From assembly GCA_002150815.3 (NCBI GenBank), contig NDFF03000174.1, positions 62,001-126,000 on the forward strand: a stretch of DNA of 64,000 nucleotides. Direction: 5' to 3'. Within the stretch, counting starts at the first letter, position 1. Every line of letters starts with the position of its first letter. This document shows, one piece after another, positions 46,606 through 58,864 of this stretch. A program made the translations under genes and the position numbers. This DNA is from Grammothele lineata (taxonomy: Eukaryota > Basidiomycota > Agaricomycetes > Polyporales > Polyporaceae). The notes under the pieces were generated by a model that saw only the letters and a program-made list of their open reading frames with translations, was not told the DNA's origin and made no database searches.

Positions 46606-48299
46606 CTGAGTGGGGTGTCGGGACTTGGCGGCTGCGTCGAGGAGATAGGCTTCTGCCCGGTGCCACGGGCGTGGTGACCGCTGGGCAGCGAAGACGCGTC
46701 TAAGGGTGGAACTGCTACCGAGACGAGCCTCGTTAAGGCCGTGTTCCTCGCGACGTATCATTGACGCCGTCGATTGCGGTGGCGAGTAAGGCAAGAAGTG
46801 AGTTGCGATCCAACATATGTGTCGACGTTGTCTATCCAGGCTGTGGATCGACGGTACGGCCGGACGTGAGTGTCAAAAGGCACGATCGCGGCGGGGGAGA
46901 CGCTAGTGGATGGGCGCAGACGCGCGCCCGTAGGATGGGTGCAGTAGGGCCGAGAGCGCCCGGTCCCGTTATGGTCGCGGCGGCCGGGAAGAGAATGGAG
47001 GGGTGGTTCCCGGAGATTGGGTCGCGCGTCATCAACACCGCGAAGCTCGTGTGGCACGTGTCCGCCTTCTTATCGGGCGTGGGCAAGGCAATCTGCACGC
47101 CACCGCCCGATCTGCGGTCTTGTGTCAGACCTGTGGCGCCCGACGGCCAGCTCTCTCACTCTCCTCCAGCCTCCTCCCCCAAGTCGTTCCTCCACATCGA
47201 CGGCTGGTTGTTTGTCTGAGAAACTCTTCGGAAGGGATCCGCTGGAGGTGTGGTCCGAGCCCGCGCGTCGGGCTCTGGGCGTCCTGGAGGCACTTTACAT
47301 GCGGGATCATGTGTCCAGGCGTGAGGGGCACTCGAGGGTCGGGTAAGGGAGATGTGCGGCCGCGCCGTTTCGGGCAAGATCATTCAGTGCCGTTTGGGGT
47401 TTAGTCTCCTTCTGCGTAGTCGCCCGCAGGGCCCTGTCGTAAAACACACGAGGACACCGAGCGACGGCCCACATGGACGTTCGCCCTGCCCGTTGCAGCA
47501 CTAGAGCGGTGGATGAGCCGCCCTTCCCGTGGTGCGAGGGAGGCCAAGGCCGTGGACGGCGAGGAGGGTTATGACGCAGGCGGACAGCGGGCGGCTGAGC
47601 GACGCCACCAGGGCTCGATTGGAGCAAGGCTAGATCCGAAGGAGTGGGTGATCTGCCGTATCCAGATCGATTATTATTAGTCAGGTTAGCTGGCGCCGTC
47701 TCCATCAGGCACCGGCGCCCAACTGCCAAATCTCATCGAGCGACGCGATCAGCCGTCTCCCCGTCGTCTCTCCCAGGCTTCGGTGGGCGGTGAGCTGGAG
47801 ACTGCCCCATCTCCCATCGCCCCCTTCGGGCTCATCATGGACGTCAGCGAACCCAAGGGGCGATGTGCGCCCGACAGACGGCACAGACTGCAGCCGCTAA
47901 CAGCGCCCGGGCGAGTGACGGGAGATGGGACAAGAGCGGCGCCGAGAGGGAATCGCCGTGCCCCCGCGATGGACCGCGTTACGTACGAGAGCGCCCCAGG
48001 TGGATCTAGTATCGGGCACGAGAGATTCCCGGCTGTCCCGGTTCTTCAGATTGCTGATGCGGATCTCGAGCCCTCTCTCCAATCTCTCGACCGTCGCTCC
48101 TCGACGGCCCCGCCTCCACCGTCGCTGCCGCACACGACGAGCGAGGCAGGGCGCACGCCCGACCGGGGACGGTGCGGAGACGCGGCCAGCGGGGGGCAGA
48201 GGCAGACTCGCGCGTCGGCGGTTATTTTGCGAAATTCCACACGTTATTTCGCCGCGGCCGATTCAGACTCCGCTCAGATTGGTTTGGTGATCTAGTTAG

Positions 48300-48440
48300 C
48301 CGGCCACTCCTCCTCCTTGTTTCCATCCTCCTTCTTCCCCCTCCTCGACTCCTCCCATCTCGTCTCTCCGTCCGCCTTCCGCTGTGCTCGTGCTGCTCCG
48401 ACGGAGCTGACGGCCTCCCCGTCTTTCTCTCTCCAGCTTC
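48300..48440 (+). promoter_or_regulatory. CT-rich core promoter tract of the GATA-factor gene
   Basis: The plus strand is almost pure pyrimidine in blocks here, 140-280 bases before the start codon. Such tracts set transcription start sites in many filamentous fungi. Confidence 0.5.
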
Positions 48441-48582
48441 TCCTGTGCGTTTCCCTGCCTTCGATCGTCCCGAGCGTTCTTGCCGAATTTGGGTCGTTCC
48501 GATTGTCAACCAGATCCGGGCGAATCGGGAGATATAGGAGATATACTCCAGTCCTCGCTCGTCGTCCCCTTCCTCCGCCACC

Positions 48583-51023
48583 ATGTCCTCCCACCAGCCG
48601 CAGTACTCCTACTCCCTCCCACCTGTCCAGGACTCTGTCCGACTCCCCTCTATCAAGGACCTCAACTTCCCCCCACCCGGCCAAGATGGTGCCCCGTCCA
48701 ACGGGTCCGGGCGAGCCGAGCATCCTCGCCAGAGACACGAGCCAGCGTCCTGGAGCCGGGGACCTCCGTCGGGACCCGCGCCTCCTCCGCAGCACTCTCA
48801 GCAGCATGCCCAGCATTCTCAGCATTCTCAGCACTCGCAACATTCTCAGCACCCACAGCATTCACAGCAGCATCCCCACCATTCGCCGCCCATGCACCCG
48901 CCACATGAGCCGCCTCCCAAACACCAGTACGCGCACCCCCCAAAACCAGACGCGTCCTATCCCCCCGCCGGGCACGGGCACGCCCCTCCGCCTCCGTCAG
49001 CGGGTGTGCCACCTCACAACGGCATTGGTCCAGGGACGCGCTCCGAGAACACTGCGGACGCGCCATCGAAAAGGAACCGCTCCCAGCAGGCCGTTAGCGC
49101 CTCACCAGGACGTTCTACTCACGTAAGCCTTGGTTCTCCCGTGAAGAGCGTCAACGTACTAAGGGCGCTAACTTATTGTGGTTGTATCGGTTGTCGATGT
49201 GCCTTTTCCCCTCGATATGGCATTTTTGACATAGCCCCCCGCGTACTCGCCTTACCCTCCCCAGCATGCCCCACCTCCGCCGGGGTATCATCAGGGCCCA
49301 CCGCCGGCGCCTCCACCGCAAGAGCATATGCCACCGCCGCCTCAGTATGCCCAGCCGCCCCCACCGCAAGGGTACGCTCCGTATCCTCAGCAACCAGTGC
49401 CTCCGAGGAACTACGCTATGGCTCCCCCGCCTCCACCGCCTGCTCATCATCAGGCACCAGCACCGGCTCCTCCCGCTCATCATCAAGCTCCGCCTCCCCC
49501 GCCCTCCCACCATCAGGCTCCCACCCAGCCGCCGCCGAGTCCGTACGCGCCTCCTCCACCGCCGCCTCACCAGCCTCAGCAACCGCATCAGCCAGCGGAA
49601 CATTGGCAACAACCTTCCCCGCAGCAGCCGCCTCAGCACCCACCGCCTCCAGCTCTGCCTTCACAGACGTCGTCCCCTCAGCAGCAGTACAATGGGTACA
49701 CACGTACGGCGCCGCTTGTCCCCGCCGCTGTAGACACTCAGCGGCCGCCCCCGAATTACCCATTGCATCCCGACCGAGTCCGTGTCGTGAACCTTGTGAG
49801 TGTACATCCGGCTGCATACACGCACTACTGGCTGACGTCAGGATGTCAGATCTTGGGGCATTGCGCTTTGTTGTACAGCTTCTCTCACCATTACGGTGTG
49901 TAACATTTTCTTACGGCATATCTGCGTCCCACTAATGTTGTCTTTGCAGCCCAATATGCCACTGAGCCCGGCGATCGACACAAGCCTTCGTCGAATGAGA
50001 TTATCGACATGCATAAACGGGCAGTGGAGGTTGTGCGCCTCATGGATCAGTTGAGGCGCATGGACAACGGCCAGGAACCAATGCCTCAGGATGAGCAAAC
50101 CCGTGCTCCTAAAAGGCCCTGGGAAGATGTTGATGGCGAGAGTGAATCGCCTCAGGCTCCAGCCCCCAACTATGACGTGCGTTCTGTTTTCTTCCGTATC
50201 CCTTCCGCTAGCTCATCCGGACTGCTCCAGGCTCAGTCTACAGCGGAGGCAGACATGCAGATCATTCGCAACAAGCGTCAGTCCAGTACTGGGGGCGCGG
50301 CCGGCGCGCAGCAAAAGAACAAGTACCGCAAGCGGAGCGTGAGTATTCTAGCCTCAATATAATGGTTCGAGATGCTCACGGACACACGTAGCGTGCCACC
50401 CCTCCGGGCAAGTGTCATTCATGTAACATCCGTGAGACACCGGAGTGGCGTCGTGGCCCCGATGGTGCCAGGACGTTGTGCAACGCGTGCGGCTTGCGTG
50501 CGTGATGGTCTCGTTCTTGCTGCCTACTTATGTTTGCTCATGTTTCACACGTGTAGACTATGCGAAGCTCATGCGGAAGCGGGACAAAACACTGGACGTG
50601 AACGGGAAGGCGCCGCCCATCGACCTTCAGATGCTTCGTGCATCGACGGCCTCCGCCCGCGGCGGAGGGAGCGGCAGCGGCAGCGGTGATCGCAACGACT
50701 CGTCGCAGTCGCAGTCGCACCCCCCGCCCCACCAGGCGCAGCCCCCTCCGTCTCCGTACGAGCAGAAGCAGCCCATGCACGGCGGTCCTCCGCCTCAACA
50801 TCCTCCTCCGTACCAGCTGATGCCTGGGCCGCCGGGGTCTTCGGGACAGCCGCACCACATGATGCCCGCCCATGGGCCTCCCTCCGCTCCTCACAGCGCC
50901 GCGGGCGCAGCGCCCCCGCCCCCATGGTTGGCGTCTGGGAGCTCCGAGCGCGGCTCGTACAACACGGAGCCGTACGTGCGCGCGTCGCACCCGCCCTCGC
51001 ACGCGCGCGCGTCCCCGCAGTGA
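48583..51023 (+). CDS. GATA-type zinc-finger transcription factor (NsdD-like finger)
   Basis: Exons 48583-49122, 49235-49799, 49950-50176, 50231-50338, 50392-50497 and 50557-51023 give about 670 residues; the junction after exon 2 is uncertain (an alternative uses gtgagt at 49796 plus a 19-base exon). The N-terminal 370 residues are Pro/Gln/His-rich with a His-Ser-Gln repeat. A helical segment ([20 protein letters not shown]) precedes the finger. The finger is [20 protein letters not shown], then [19 protein letters not shown], a C-X2-C-X18-C-X2-C class IVb finger split by one intron after GL. A Lys/Arg patch (KNKYRKRS) and RKRDK flank it, a likely nuclear signal. The finger most resembles NsdD-type factors, which steer sexual and fruiting development in fungi; that role is inferred. 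Confidence 0.87.
48791..48885 (+). repeat. His-Ser-Gln coding minisatellite
   Basis: About eight imperfect copies of a 9-base unit (cagcattct and variants) encode QHS/QHSQ repeats in the N-terminal arm of the GATA factor. The unit is in frame, so copy-number change would not break the gene. Confidence 0.75.
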
Positions 51024-51794
51024 GCGACTTGAACGACGGGCTTGGTTCATGGACGCACACGTCGCCTTGCGGTCTGCGTCCTTTTTCCTCTGTCGCGCTT
51101 GGACAGACTTTGCTATGTTACGCGTTTGCTATTTTCCTTCCCGTTCCGGTTATGGTATGTAGTTCTGTCCGACGCTCTATTCTAGATTCGAGCGGCGTGT
51201 TCCGGCATTTTGTTTGTCGTGCGTGTATCTGTCAGCCCCGTTTAATCCTTGACACTGTAGCATCGCTCTCTCCCGCCCGGTACGCGTTACTTATAACCAG
51301 CTCGAATATATCCAGTTATCCAGCCACCCCAGCCAGAACTACTTCCTGTCGACGACTCGCGCAGATCGGGGAGCGGCGGCGGTGGGCGATCACATCGGCG
51401 GGCGATTGTAGGCAGTGGAGCTGTGACAGGCCCATCGGTCATCGGATCGATCGTGCACGATCTTCACATCGCTGCATCGGATCATGATGCAGCGGCGGCG
51501 ATCATGATCCAGGTGCTCCCTGCCCGATTCCATCGCTCGACGCTCGCCGCTGCCCAGGCAGACTCTACGATCGCGGGCACGTACGGGCGGGCGCGCCGCG
51601 AAGTGTATCCGTCGAGCGAAGATATTGCGAACGCTGGGCTTTGTTTTCAATTGAGCGTTGTAATTCGCTCGTTCGATATTCCCGTGCGCGCGTTACGCGC
51701 TAGCTACAAGTACATTCGGTTTTGAGTACATACACCGTTCCATACACTGTCGAAATAACCTAAGATCCGCATTCCTCCTCCCTGCCGCAACCTC
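51024..51794. other. Intergenic, converging 3' ends
   Basis: This is 3' flank between the GATA factor and the dioxygenase gene. Short inverted and direct copies of gatcg/cgatc are dense between 51400 and 51510. No gene was seen. Confidence 0.4.
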
Positions 51795-54113
51795 TCAGTC
51801 GTTGTACCCGCGCGGGGTCGAGCCGTTGGCAGCGGGGGCGGGCGCATCGATGCCCTGGCGCGCCCAGAGCTCGAGCTGCCAGTCCTTGGCGACCTTGCCC
51901 ATCTTGGCCTCGTAGTCGGCGACGGACGTGGGGCGCTCGCCGTGCGGGGTCGCGCGTAGGGCGTGGCGGACGTGCGGGAAGAAGTCGAACGTCGCGGAGT
52001 GGGTCACGACCTGTGTGAGATGCGATGCGAGGGATGCGGAGTCAGCGTGGGGTATGTACACTCTCGGGAGGATCGCAGGGCGGGAGAGATCCGGGGTCCG
52101 GGAACAGGGAACAGGGAATCGGGATCCGGGGCGGGGAACCGGAGCCAAGGGGACGTAGAGTGCGCGGGAGCCCCGAGGACGCGCGGAGAGGGGAGGTAGA
52201 AGCCCGCGTCTGCACTGCTCCCGCGGGTGGGATGGAAGGGTGCGCATTCGGAACGGGGAAAACCGACGGGGGCGACGCAAGAATAGCGCACGAGAAAAGA
52301 CATGGAACACGCCGGTGCGGAGACACGAATCGAAAGTGTGGCGGTCGCCCGCGTGCACAAACTCTCCGCGTTCTCAAACAGACAAGCAAGACGAGCCACG
52401 AAAGGAAACTCACCCTGTTGTCCCAGATTGCGATCGAGTTGACCTCCCAGTGGAAGCGAACTTGGAAGTCCGGGTTCTCGCTGTTGGTGACACGCGCCGC
52501 GCGGTCGCCGGGAAAGGAAGCAGAGGCAGGGAAGACACGCGGTGTCAGCACGATGACGTCTGCGTCGAGGCCGAGTCCGAGGACGCGAAGGACTCACGCG
52601 AGCTGGTGGAAGAGAAGGCTCAAGATCGCGTCGCTCTCGGCCTTGGGCACGCCCACGATCCGCCTCGTGAAGCCTGCACAGAAGCATCCCGTGATCAGCG
52701 CATGCTACTCGATGCGAGAAGAAGACCGAGCCAAGTCGACCGCGTGGGACGGCGTGCAAGGCAGCGGCCGTGGAGGACGGCAGGAAGGGACACGCACCCG
52801 GGTTGACGTAGATGCTCTTCCAGCCGGTCACGGGGTGCACGCGCACGATCGGGTGCACGGACTCGACCGGCTCTCTGCGCACGGCGTGACCCGCCGCGCG
52901 CGCACCGTCAGCCTGCGCGACAGCGGAGTGCACCGCAGAGAGGCCCTCGAGGTACTTCTGGAAGCCGGGGCTGAACGACGAGTAGAGCGCATAGCTAAAG
53001 GCGACAAATTGTTTCGGTCAGTATACGGGCAAGCGAACGCGCGATCCCCGCGTGTGCACCGCGAAGGACACGCACCCAGAGCTCCAGAGCGTGTCGCCGC
53101 CGTAGGGCGGGCCCGTGATCACCTTGAGCGAGGTCGTGCTCGGCGGTTGCAGTTCGTACGACACATCCGAGTGCCAGAGGTCAATCTTGGAGAACGCGCT
53201 GGGGTCTGGCCGGCGCGAGCCGTCGTTGTACACGACTGGGAAGTGAGGTCGTGTTAGGGAATGTTTACTGCCTCCGAGGTTCGAATCGCCGAGAGATACA
53301 GGGTCGCTGAACGTACCGTGGACTTCCTCAAGGCCGGGTTCCCGCGGAATGGGCGTGGTGGCATGCTTGTGGAGGGGACCCCAGTGACGGCCGAGCTCAA
53401 GCTGCTCCCGGATGCTGATTTCCTGGTCGCGGAAGACTGTAGGTAACAAACGCGGTTCGTTAGGTCATTGACACTACAGCCTTCGTCCGTGGAGAGAAGA
53501 TGCTTACACACAACGCCGCGCTCAGCGATGAGAAGAGCCCTAAAGTTATGCCAGGTGTCAGTGATATGCGGTGCGCGAGATGATTATGCGGATGCTTGTG
53601 GAAAGATGGGAACAAGGATGGATGGAGTGCTGAAAGATACGTACAACTCGTCCTTCTGCGCATCGGTCAGCTGTCGCAGGTCGATGCCAGAGATCTCGGT
53701 GCCGATTGCGGGAGTCAGATGCTGGACCTTCGAGGCCGCGGCGAAGAGGCTCTTCTTCTCGGGGTCAGCAAACTGGCCGCGGTCCGTGACAGCGATTTCG
53801 CCAAGAGGTTCCCATTTTACGTCCGGGAAGTGCGGCTGGTTGCGAAGACAGCGCGTCGCGCTCGAATCAGCATCAAATCATGGGCAATGAATCGACGACG
53901 AAGAGGCACAGCCGGGATGGGCAAGGCGGGATGATGACGTACCTTGTAGTTCGCGTACTCGTAGTCGGCGTCGTTGCCGTCACCGTTCACGGTAGGCGAA
54001 TAGAACGGGTTGAAGAGCTTCGTCGATTCCGGCGCTGCCTTGAGCGGGGCCTTCGCGGTCCCGTTGGTGTTACCGTTCGTTGCAGTAGAATCGTTCGTAG
54101 CGACGGGGGCCAT
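51795..54113 (-). CDS. TauD-family 2-oxoglutarate/Fe(II) dioxygenase (sulfonate or taurine dioxygenase type)
   Basis: These enzymes use Fe(II), O2 and 2-oxoglutarate to hydroxylate sulfonates such as taurine, releasing sulfite for sulfur nutrition. Nine exons (54113-53943, 53835-53645, 53539-53508, 53436-53317, 53235-53076, 52994-52798, 52673-52598, 52480-52414, 52010-51795) give 409 residues. The metal ligands are His and Asp in LWHSDVSYE and a distal His in VTHSATFDF; the 2-oxoglutarate Arg is in VRHALRATPHGE. Other landmarks are LTPAIGTEISGIDL, RGVVFFRDQEIS, HWGPLHKHATTP and GGDTLWSSGYALYSSFSP. All catalytic residues are present. The N terminus is a disordered Asn/Thr-rich stretch without a targeting signal, so it is probably cytosolic. 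Exon 3 is 32 bases and the last intron is about 400. Confidence 0.9.
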
Positions 54114-56849
54114 TGCGCACTGTAAATAGAGGACGGTGCGGAAGTGCTGCGAGCCTGAGAGAAACTGATAGCGTCGCCTCCCCGCCCACCCCCAAGCGCG
54201 CTTTTATAGCCCCGAGACTGAATCCCAGTCAGTGCTTTTGGAGGACGGACGCTTCGATTGCCCATGACTGTCGCAATGCGGCCTTCCGCTTGCGCCAGTC
54301 CCACGTGATGGCGCGCGAGCTGCCCTCAGTTTCTGGAGGGACGTTTCCGTGGGGAGCTACAGTGGCAAGAGTTCAGATTGCTTACGGATGGAGGCCAGAT
54401 GAGAGGGTGCGGCACCGATAGCGGCGGGCTCGCGAACCCAGGCTTGTATTGCGTGACATGGTGATGTATGCGCCACGGAGAAGAGGCAGATTTAGGGTCG
54501 ATGGCGTGAAGCTATCGCGTCTTGCTGCTTGGGAGACACCATAGGGCCTAGGGGTTCTGCGTAAGTAGTTTGAGCGAGATAGCATGGTCTCGAATCACCT
54601 GCGACCGTGGCTGAAAGACCTCTTGTTTGCACGGAGTGCGAAGTGCAAAGCAGACTTTGCAATCTGCACGTTCCCACCGGCGGTCATGAGTTCATGAAGA
54701 CGCTAGCGCTAATTCCGTGAAGATAGACGCCCTGTCATCCTATTCTCGGACCGCCATCGGCTCCACGGCCCGCTCTACGCCCTGATCTGCACGCCCATGA
54801 TGGCCGAGACTGCAAGTCTGCTCAGTGTCACGGCAACTACCAACTCCTATGCAAAAGTTCTCCTGCGTGACCAGAGCTGATCTGTTGAGCTTTTTTCGTG
54901 TGCGTTTCAATACTCACCGGCATCCTTACGTAGAGGTCACGAAACGAGAACTTTGAAGCTCACTCACATGTTCAGATATCGGATGCAAATGAAATGCAGA
55001 AGGGCCGGTTATCCACAAACACGACCGAGTGTGTCATGAAACGTGCCTCCGAGGAACCCGCTGTTGGACGGCATGAAGGTGAGCTCACAGTGCACGAGGT
55101 CGTCAGCAGGGTCGGGTGCTTACGGTGACGAAGGCCCGTCTAGCCCGCCGCCGACGTTGCGCACAATAACGAGTTCAAGGCGCCACGAGCCAAAGAATCG
55201 GTGCCGCGCACCTCCCGTAATAGACAGCTGTCCGTTGCCGTCAACCCAAGCTATGGGCGGTATTGAACTGCGACCTGTCCATCATTCGAAGCGACCAAGT
55301 GGTGGTGCGCTGTGCGCCTTCGCATTTGGGGGCTCCATCGTACCATCAACGATCCTACAAGCTCCGGGGAGTCGTTGGAGTGGGATTGTCCTCCATCCTG
55401 GCGCCGACAGCCTAATAACGAGACTTCGTAGACGGTGTTGCCCGCTTCAGCTTGATGATCATACGTTAACTCGTTATAGGCAGTGCCCAATGAAACGCCG
55501 CAGCGGCCTCGACATTTCAAATGGAAAACTCGGAAACCAAGCTCATTTAAAAGGCCGGGAGGCTGGGCTCGTCGCGTTCGAGGAATATAGGAATAATGAC
55601 AACATTATTGGTCCTCCTACGGCTGGTCAGGGGCAACGACGCAGTGACAAGATGATCCAGCTTGTTCGGCTCGGTGAGCAGCTCGTCTCGTTCTAGCTCA
55701 GTCTCGCTTTGTCCGCCGCTGCGACCGGTGATGGGAGTGGAGCCGTCGGGGACGGTTACGAGCAAGTCGGCGCGCCAGCCTCGTGCCGTCAAACATGTCT
55801 TCGTCTCCAATGATGATGCCGATGGTCGGTGCGGGGCAAAGCCAGCCGACGCTGAACCTTGAGCTTGAGAGCTCGACGCGCCGAGCCTCTCAGAGGTGCC
55901 TACACCGCGTGCCTGTATGCACGTGCCATAAGCGACCGCGTCGTCGAGGCGGAGATCAAAAACTGTCACGTCGGTCCGGCGCGAGCGGTCTATTGCTTGC
56001 ACTGCACCACAGCGGTCCTCGTCTCGGAAACCCTCCGTGATCGACCGCAAACGCCTCCTAACTCATACCAGTCTAGTATGTCATAGCCATGGTGGAAATT
56101 GGCACGGCTGTGTAGGCAACATCAGCCTGAGACGGACGTAGGTACCGGTCCGCGAGAGGTGCTAGATATGTGAGTATCGCACGCGTCATTGCCCAGGTTC
56201 ATACGATTACGGTGGTGACGTCGGTTCGACATCGTGACATTCCACCTTGGAAGGATGAAAGAGTTCTAGTGGTGAGTAGTTGACTTGAATTTGCAACGGG
56301 TCCTCCGCGTGCTGAAGACACATTCAAACTTAGCCATCAATTGTTTCATCTCCAAATTGTGCCCGCGTCACATGCCGTCGTGTCAGAGACTTCTCGGTCT
56401 CTGCATGTACAGCGAATGTGTAGAGGTCAGATCAACGTAAAGGAGTTGCAAGCTTTTGAGTGAGCGTTTCGCCGGATCAGCCCCTACAATAGTTAGTTTA
56501 GTGCTGATACTAGGCTCGTAGAAAACTGGCTCAACAGCGGAGCATTATACCGGCGATCCAATGAGTGACAGTACTGCCTTAGGGCTTGCAAACACCTCCG
56601 CGAGGGCTGTAACCTTGTCTTGTCAACGCTAAAAATACCGGGGCAGCAGCTGAAGGGAATGCCGTCATCGGCGGGGTGCCGCCGGATACGACTTGTTGTA
56701 CAATTCCTGATGTTTCGTAGGCGCTCCACCGCCAATGTCACGCTAAGCGGGGCCAAGGCCACCGCCCCGACGTTACAGGACGACAACTGGCGATCCCGCG
56801 GGTCATTTTCGGTGCCGAGTCTGCAAACTAGTCTGCGGGTCCGCCTGCG
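54114..56849. other. Gene-poor region, 2.7 kb, upstream of the PEBP array
   Basis: No gene was recognised. A plus frame of 217 codons (55043-55696) and an overlapping minus frame of 167 codons (55547-56050) have no motif and probably arise by chance. Base composition is closer to even than in the GC-rich deserts. Confidence 0.4.
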
Positions 56850-56857
56850 TATAAAAA
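56850..56857 (+). promoter_or_regulatory. TATA box of PEBP-like gene 1
   Basis: The sequence tataaaaa lies 112-119 bases before the ATG at 56969, with a CT-rich leader between them. A strong TATA suggests regulated, high expression. Confidence 0.65.
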
Positions 56858-56968
56858 CTGCGATACGAGGGACAACGGACCTCATTCCACCCTTCCTTTC
56901 CCACCTTCAGTTCCACCTTCCAACCTTTCACTCACATCTCCCTTCTCTGTTTCCCGCATCTCGCCATT

Positions 56969-57772
56969 ATGTTCTCCAAGTTGCTCGTTGCTGCCCTTGC
57001 GCTGCCCCTTGCTTTTGCCCTCACGCCTGCGGATGTGCAGTCGGCGTTCCAGTCAGCTCAGATTGTGCCTGATGGTGAGTGTAGTGGGTACTCCAGCGTC
57101 TTGTACCCTCGCTGACAACGATATGTGTTACAGTAATCAAGACGTTCAACCCTACTGGTCTTCTCGATGCTGCCTACCCCTCTGTCGAGATCACCACTCC
57201 TGGCCCGGACCTGAGCGAGGACGGTAAATATCGATTTCCGTCGGTCACAGGCTCATAAGGCTGATCAGTTCTGTGCCCTCTCTGACAGAGGTCGCTGATA
57301 GGCCGACATTCCGCCTCCAGACCACTGACTCAAGCCTTGTCGGGAAGGGCTTCGTAGTCGTCATGGTCGACCCGGATGCGCCGACTCCGGCTGACGCCAT
57401 CTACGCCCCGATACGTCACCTCGTCGCCTCCCTCGATGTCGCTCAGGGCGGGGACGTCTCCAGCGGTGCCGCGCTCACCAACAGCACGCCCGCGGTCTCC
57501 GACTATCTCTCGCCTGCCCCCGGCGGCACCGACCCCCACCGGTGAGTCTGCTGGCCGGCCATGCGCCCTGTGACGTACGAGAGAAGCTGACACATGTGGG
57601 CAGGTACACGATGCTGCTCTACATTCGCCCGGCTGACTTTGAGAGCAAGGCAAGCTCGTACATCGACCCCTCGAACATCACCAACTTCGATGTTCCCGCG
57701 TTTGCGAGCGCGTGCGGCTTGGGCGACCCGGTCGCGGGCAACTACTTCCTGACTGAAGCTCCTTCGTCTTAA
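56969..57772 (+). CDS. Secreted PEBP-like protein 1 (tandem array)
   Basis: This is a phosphatidylethanolamine-binding-protein (PEBP/RKIP/FT-type) fold with a secretion signal. Four exons (56969-57074, 57134-57223, 57289-57541, 57604-57772) give 205 residues. The signal peptide is MFSKLLVAALALPLAFA. The mature chain starts LTPADVQSAFQSAQIVPD. The conserved PEBP ligand-site motifs are VVMVDPDAPTP (CR1) and GTDPHRYTMLLY (CR2, family GxHRY). Two Asn-X-Ser/Thr sites (NST, NIT) fit an exported glycoprotein. It ends GDPVAGNYFLTEAPSS, without the tail found in its two neighbours. Intron phases (1, 1, 2) are the same as in genes 2 and 3. Cytosolic PEBPs bind lipid head groups or inhibit kinases and proteases; what a secreted form does in this fungus is unknown. 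Confidence 0.88.
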
Positions 57773-58782
57773 ATGACTAGGGCGTTGTCTGAAGGAAGAT
57801 GATTTCTTTGATATGAGTTGTAGCATAGGCTTTCAGGGACCGGGGGGATACGATTGATATGGTGGCTCTATTCCTTAGGCTTCACTTCCTATCTTTCATC
57901 ACATACTCGTCCTAATTATTGGTATCCTTTATATAGCTGCGTACCCGTAATACTCGTTAATCTTATAGGAATTCACATCGTTTCATTGGTCTCCCTCTTA
58001 GTGTCTGCATGGAATATTTGCTTGACAATCCTCTCTTCATGGAACACAGTACTTTTGCATGGATACGGCAAGATCTGTTCTAGAGGAGGGAGCTGCTTAG
58101 TCGGTTACTTGGCGGGAACCTCGCTCTCAAACGATTGTTAAGAGCTCAGCCTATACAAGCTTGGAAGACGTGTCTGACCGCCGCTATGGTTGGCTAACTG
58201 CCAGTAGTTCTCAGTCGTCGTCATCCGCTGGTCTCGAATACTCATACTTTATTTATCGCATCTGGTCCCTGAGTGTCAGACGACGTCAATTCCTGATCCG
58301 TCTCTCCCCCGAGTCACCCTCGGAAAAGCATGGGACATGGGACATGAAATGAATCGCTAGTGGTGAACATGCAGGTTTCAGTCACGGCTTGCCTTCGTCA
58401 GGATCTTTCCAAGATGGCAGCAATCGCAGCATGTCAATGTACTATATGATCCTCGTGTGGCCTGCGTAGTGCTTAGTGGATGAAGTGGCTGTACATTCCT
58501 CGATCAGAACGGACTTTGTACTCCTGAGTAAGCCGATGTTTTCCGCCCAGATGGCACGGTGGCTATGATAGAGGTGCGGCAGGCAAGATGCACCACGGTG
58601 ATCTGAGCTTTCGCACACCACGAAGGCCGTCTCATGCCCGGAGGGAGTAGCCCGGTCATCTTCGTATGTGGCGATGCATAGCCTAAATTCACGGAGTCCC
58701 TCTTCGACGTCCTGTTGCATGTCTCCGTGCTGTCTCCGGAGCTTCCAGCTGCTGTGGGTCCCTGGACTGGGGCCCTTCAAGG
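57773..58782. other. Spacer between PEBP-like genes 1 and 2
   Basis: These bases hold 3' flank and then the promoter of gene 2. A minus-strand frame of 144 codons (58442-58876) covers the TATA box and first codons of gene 2 and is judged chance. No PEBP remnant was found. Confidence 0.4.
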
Positions 58783-58789
58783 TATAAAA
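58783..58789 (+). promoter_or_regulatory. TATA box of PEBP-like gene 2
   Basis: The sequence tataaaa lies 76-82 bases upstream of the ATG at 58865, closer than in gene 1. Confidence 0.65.
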
Positions 58790-58864
58790 CCTGGGGATTG
58801 TTGCGGTAGGTCGCTGTATCACTTCGAGTCTGTCTTTTCCGTCTCCACTTGAGTTCGACCTAAG

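Larger units (their letters stand above)
44084..48582. other. Gene-poor region, 4.5 kb, ending in the GATA-factor promoter
   Basis: No recognised gene lies here apart from one doubtful minus-strand frame near 46.2-46.8 kb. The final part (about 48300-48440) is a strong CT-rich tract on the plus strand, typical of fungal core promoters, leading to the ATG at 48583. Confidence 0.4.

Noticed and set aside
53260..53320. ggttcgaatc resembling a tRNA T-loop
   Set aside because: The flanking bases do not form a T-stem, no A box is present, and the spot lies in an intron of the dioxygenase gene.
55043..55696. Plus-strand open frame of 217 codons upstream of the PEBP array
   Set aside because: It has no motif, hydrophobic core or promoter, and a minus frame overlaps its 3' end. 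Worth rechecking only if RNA-seq covers it.
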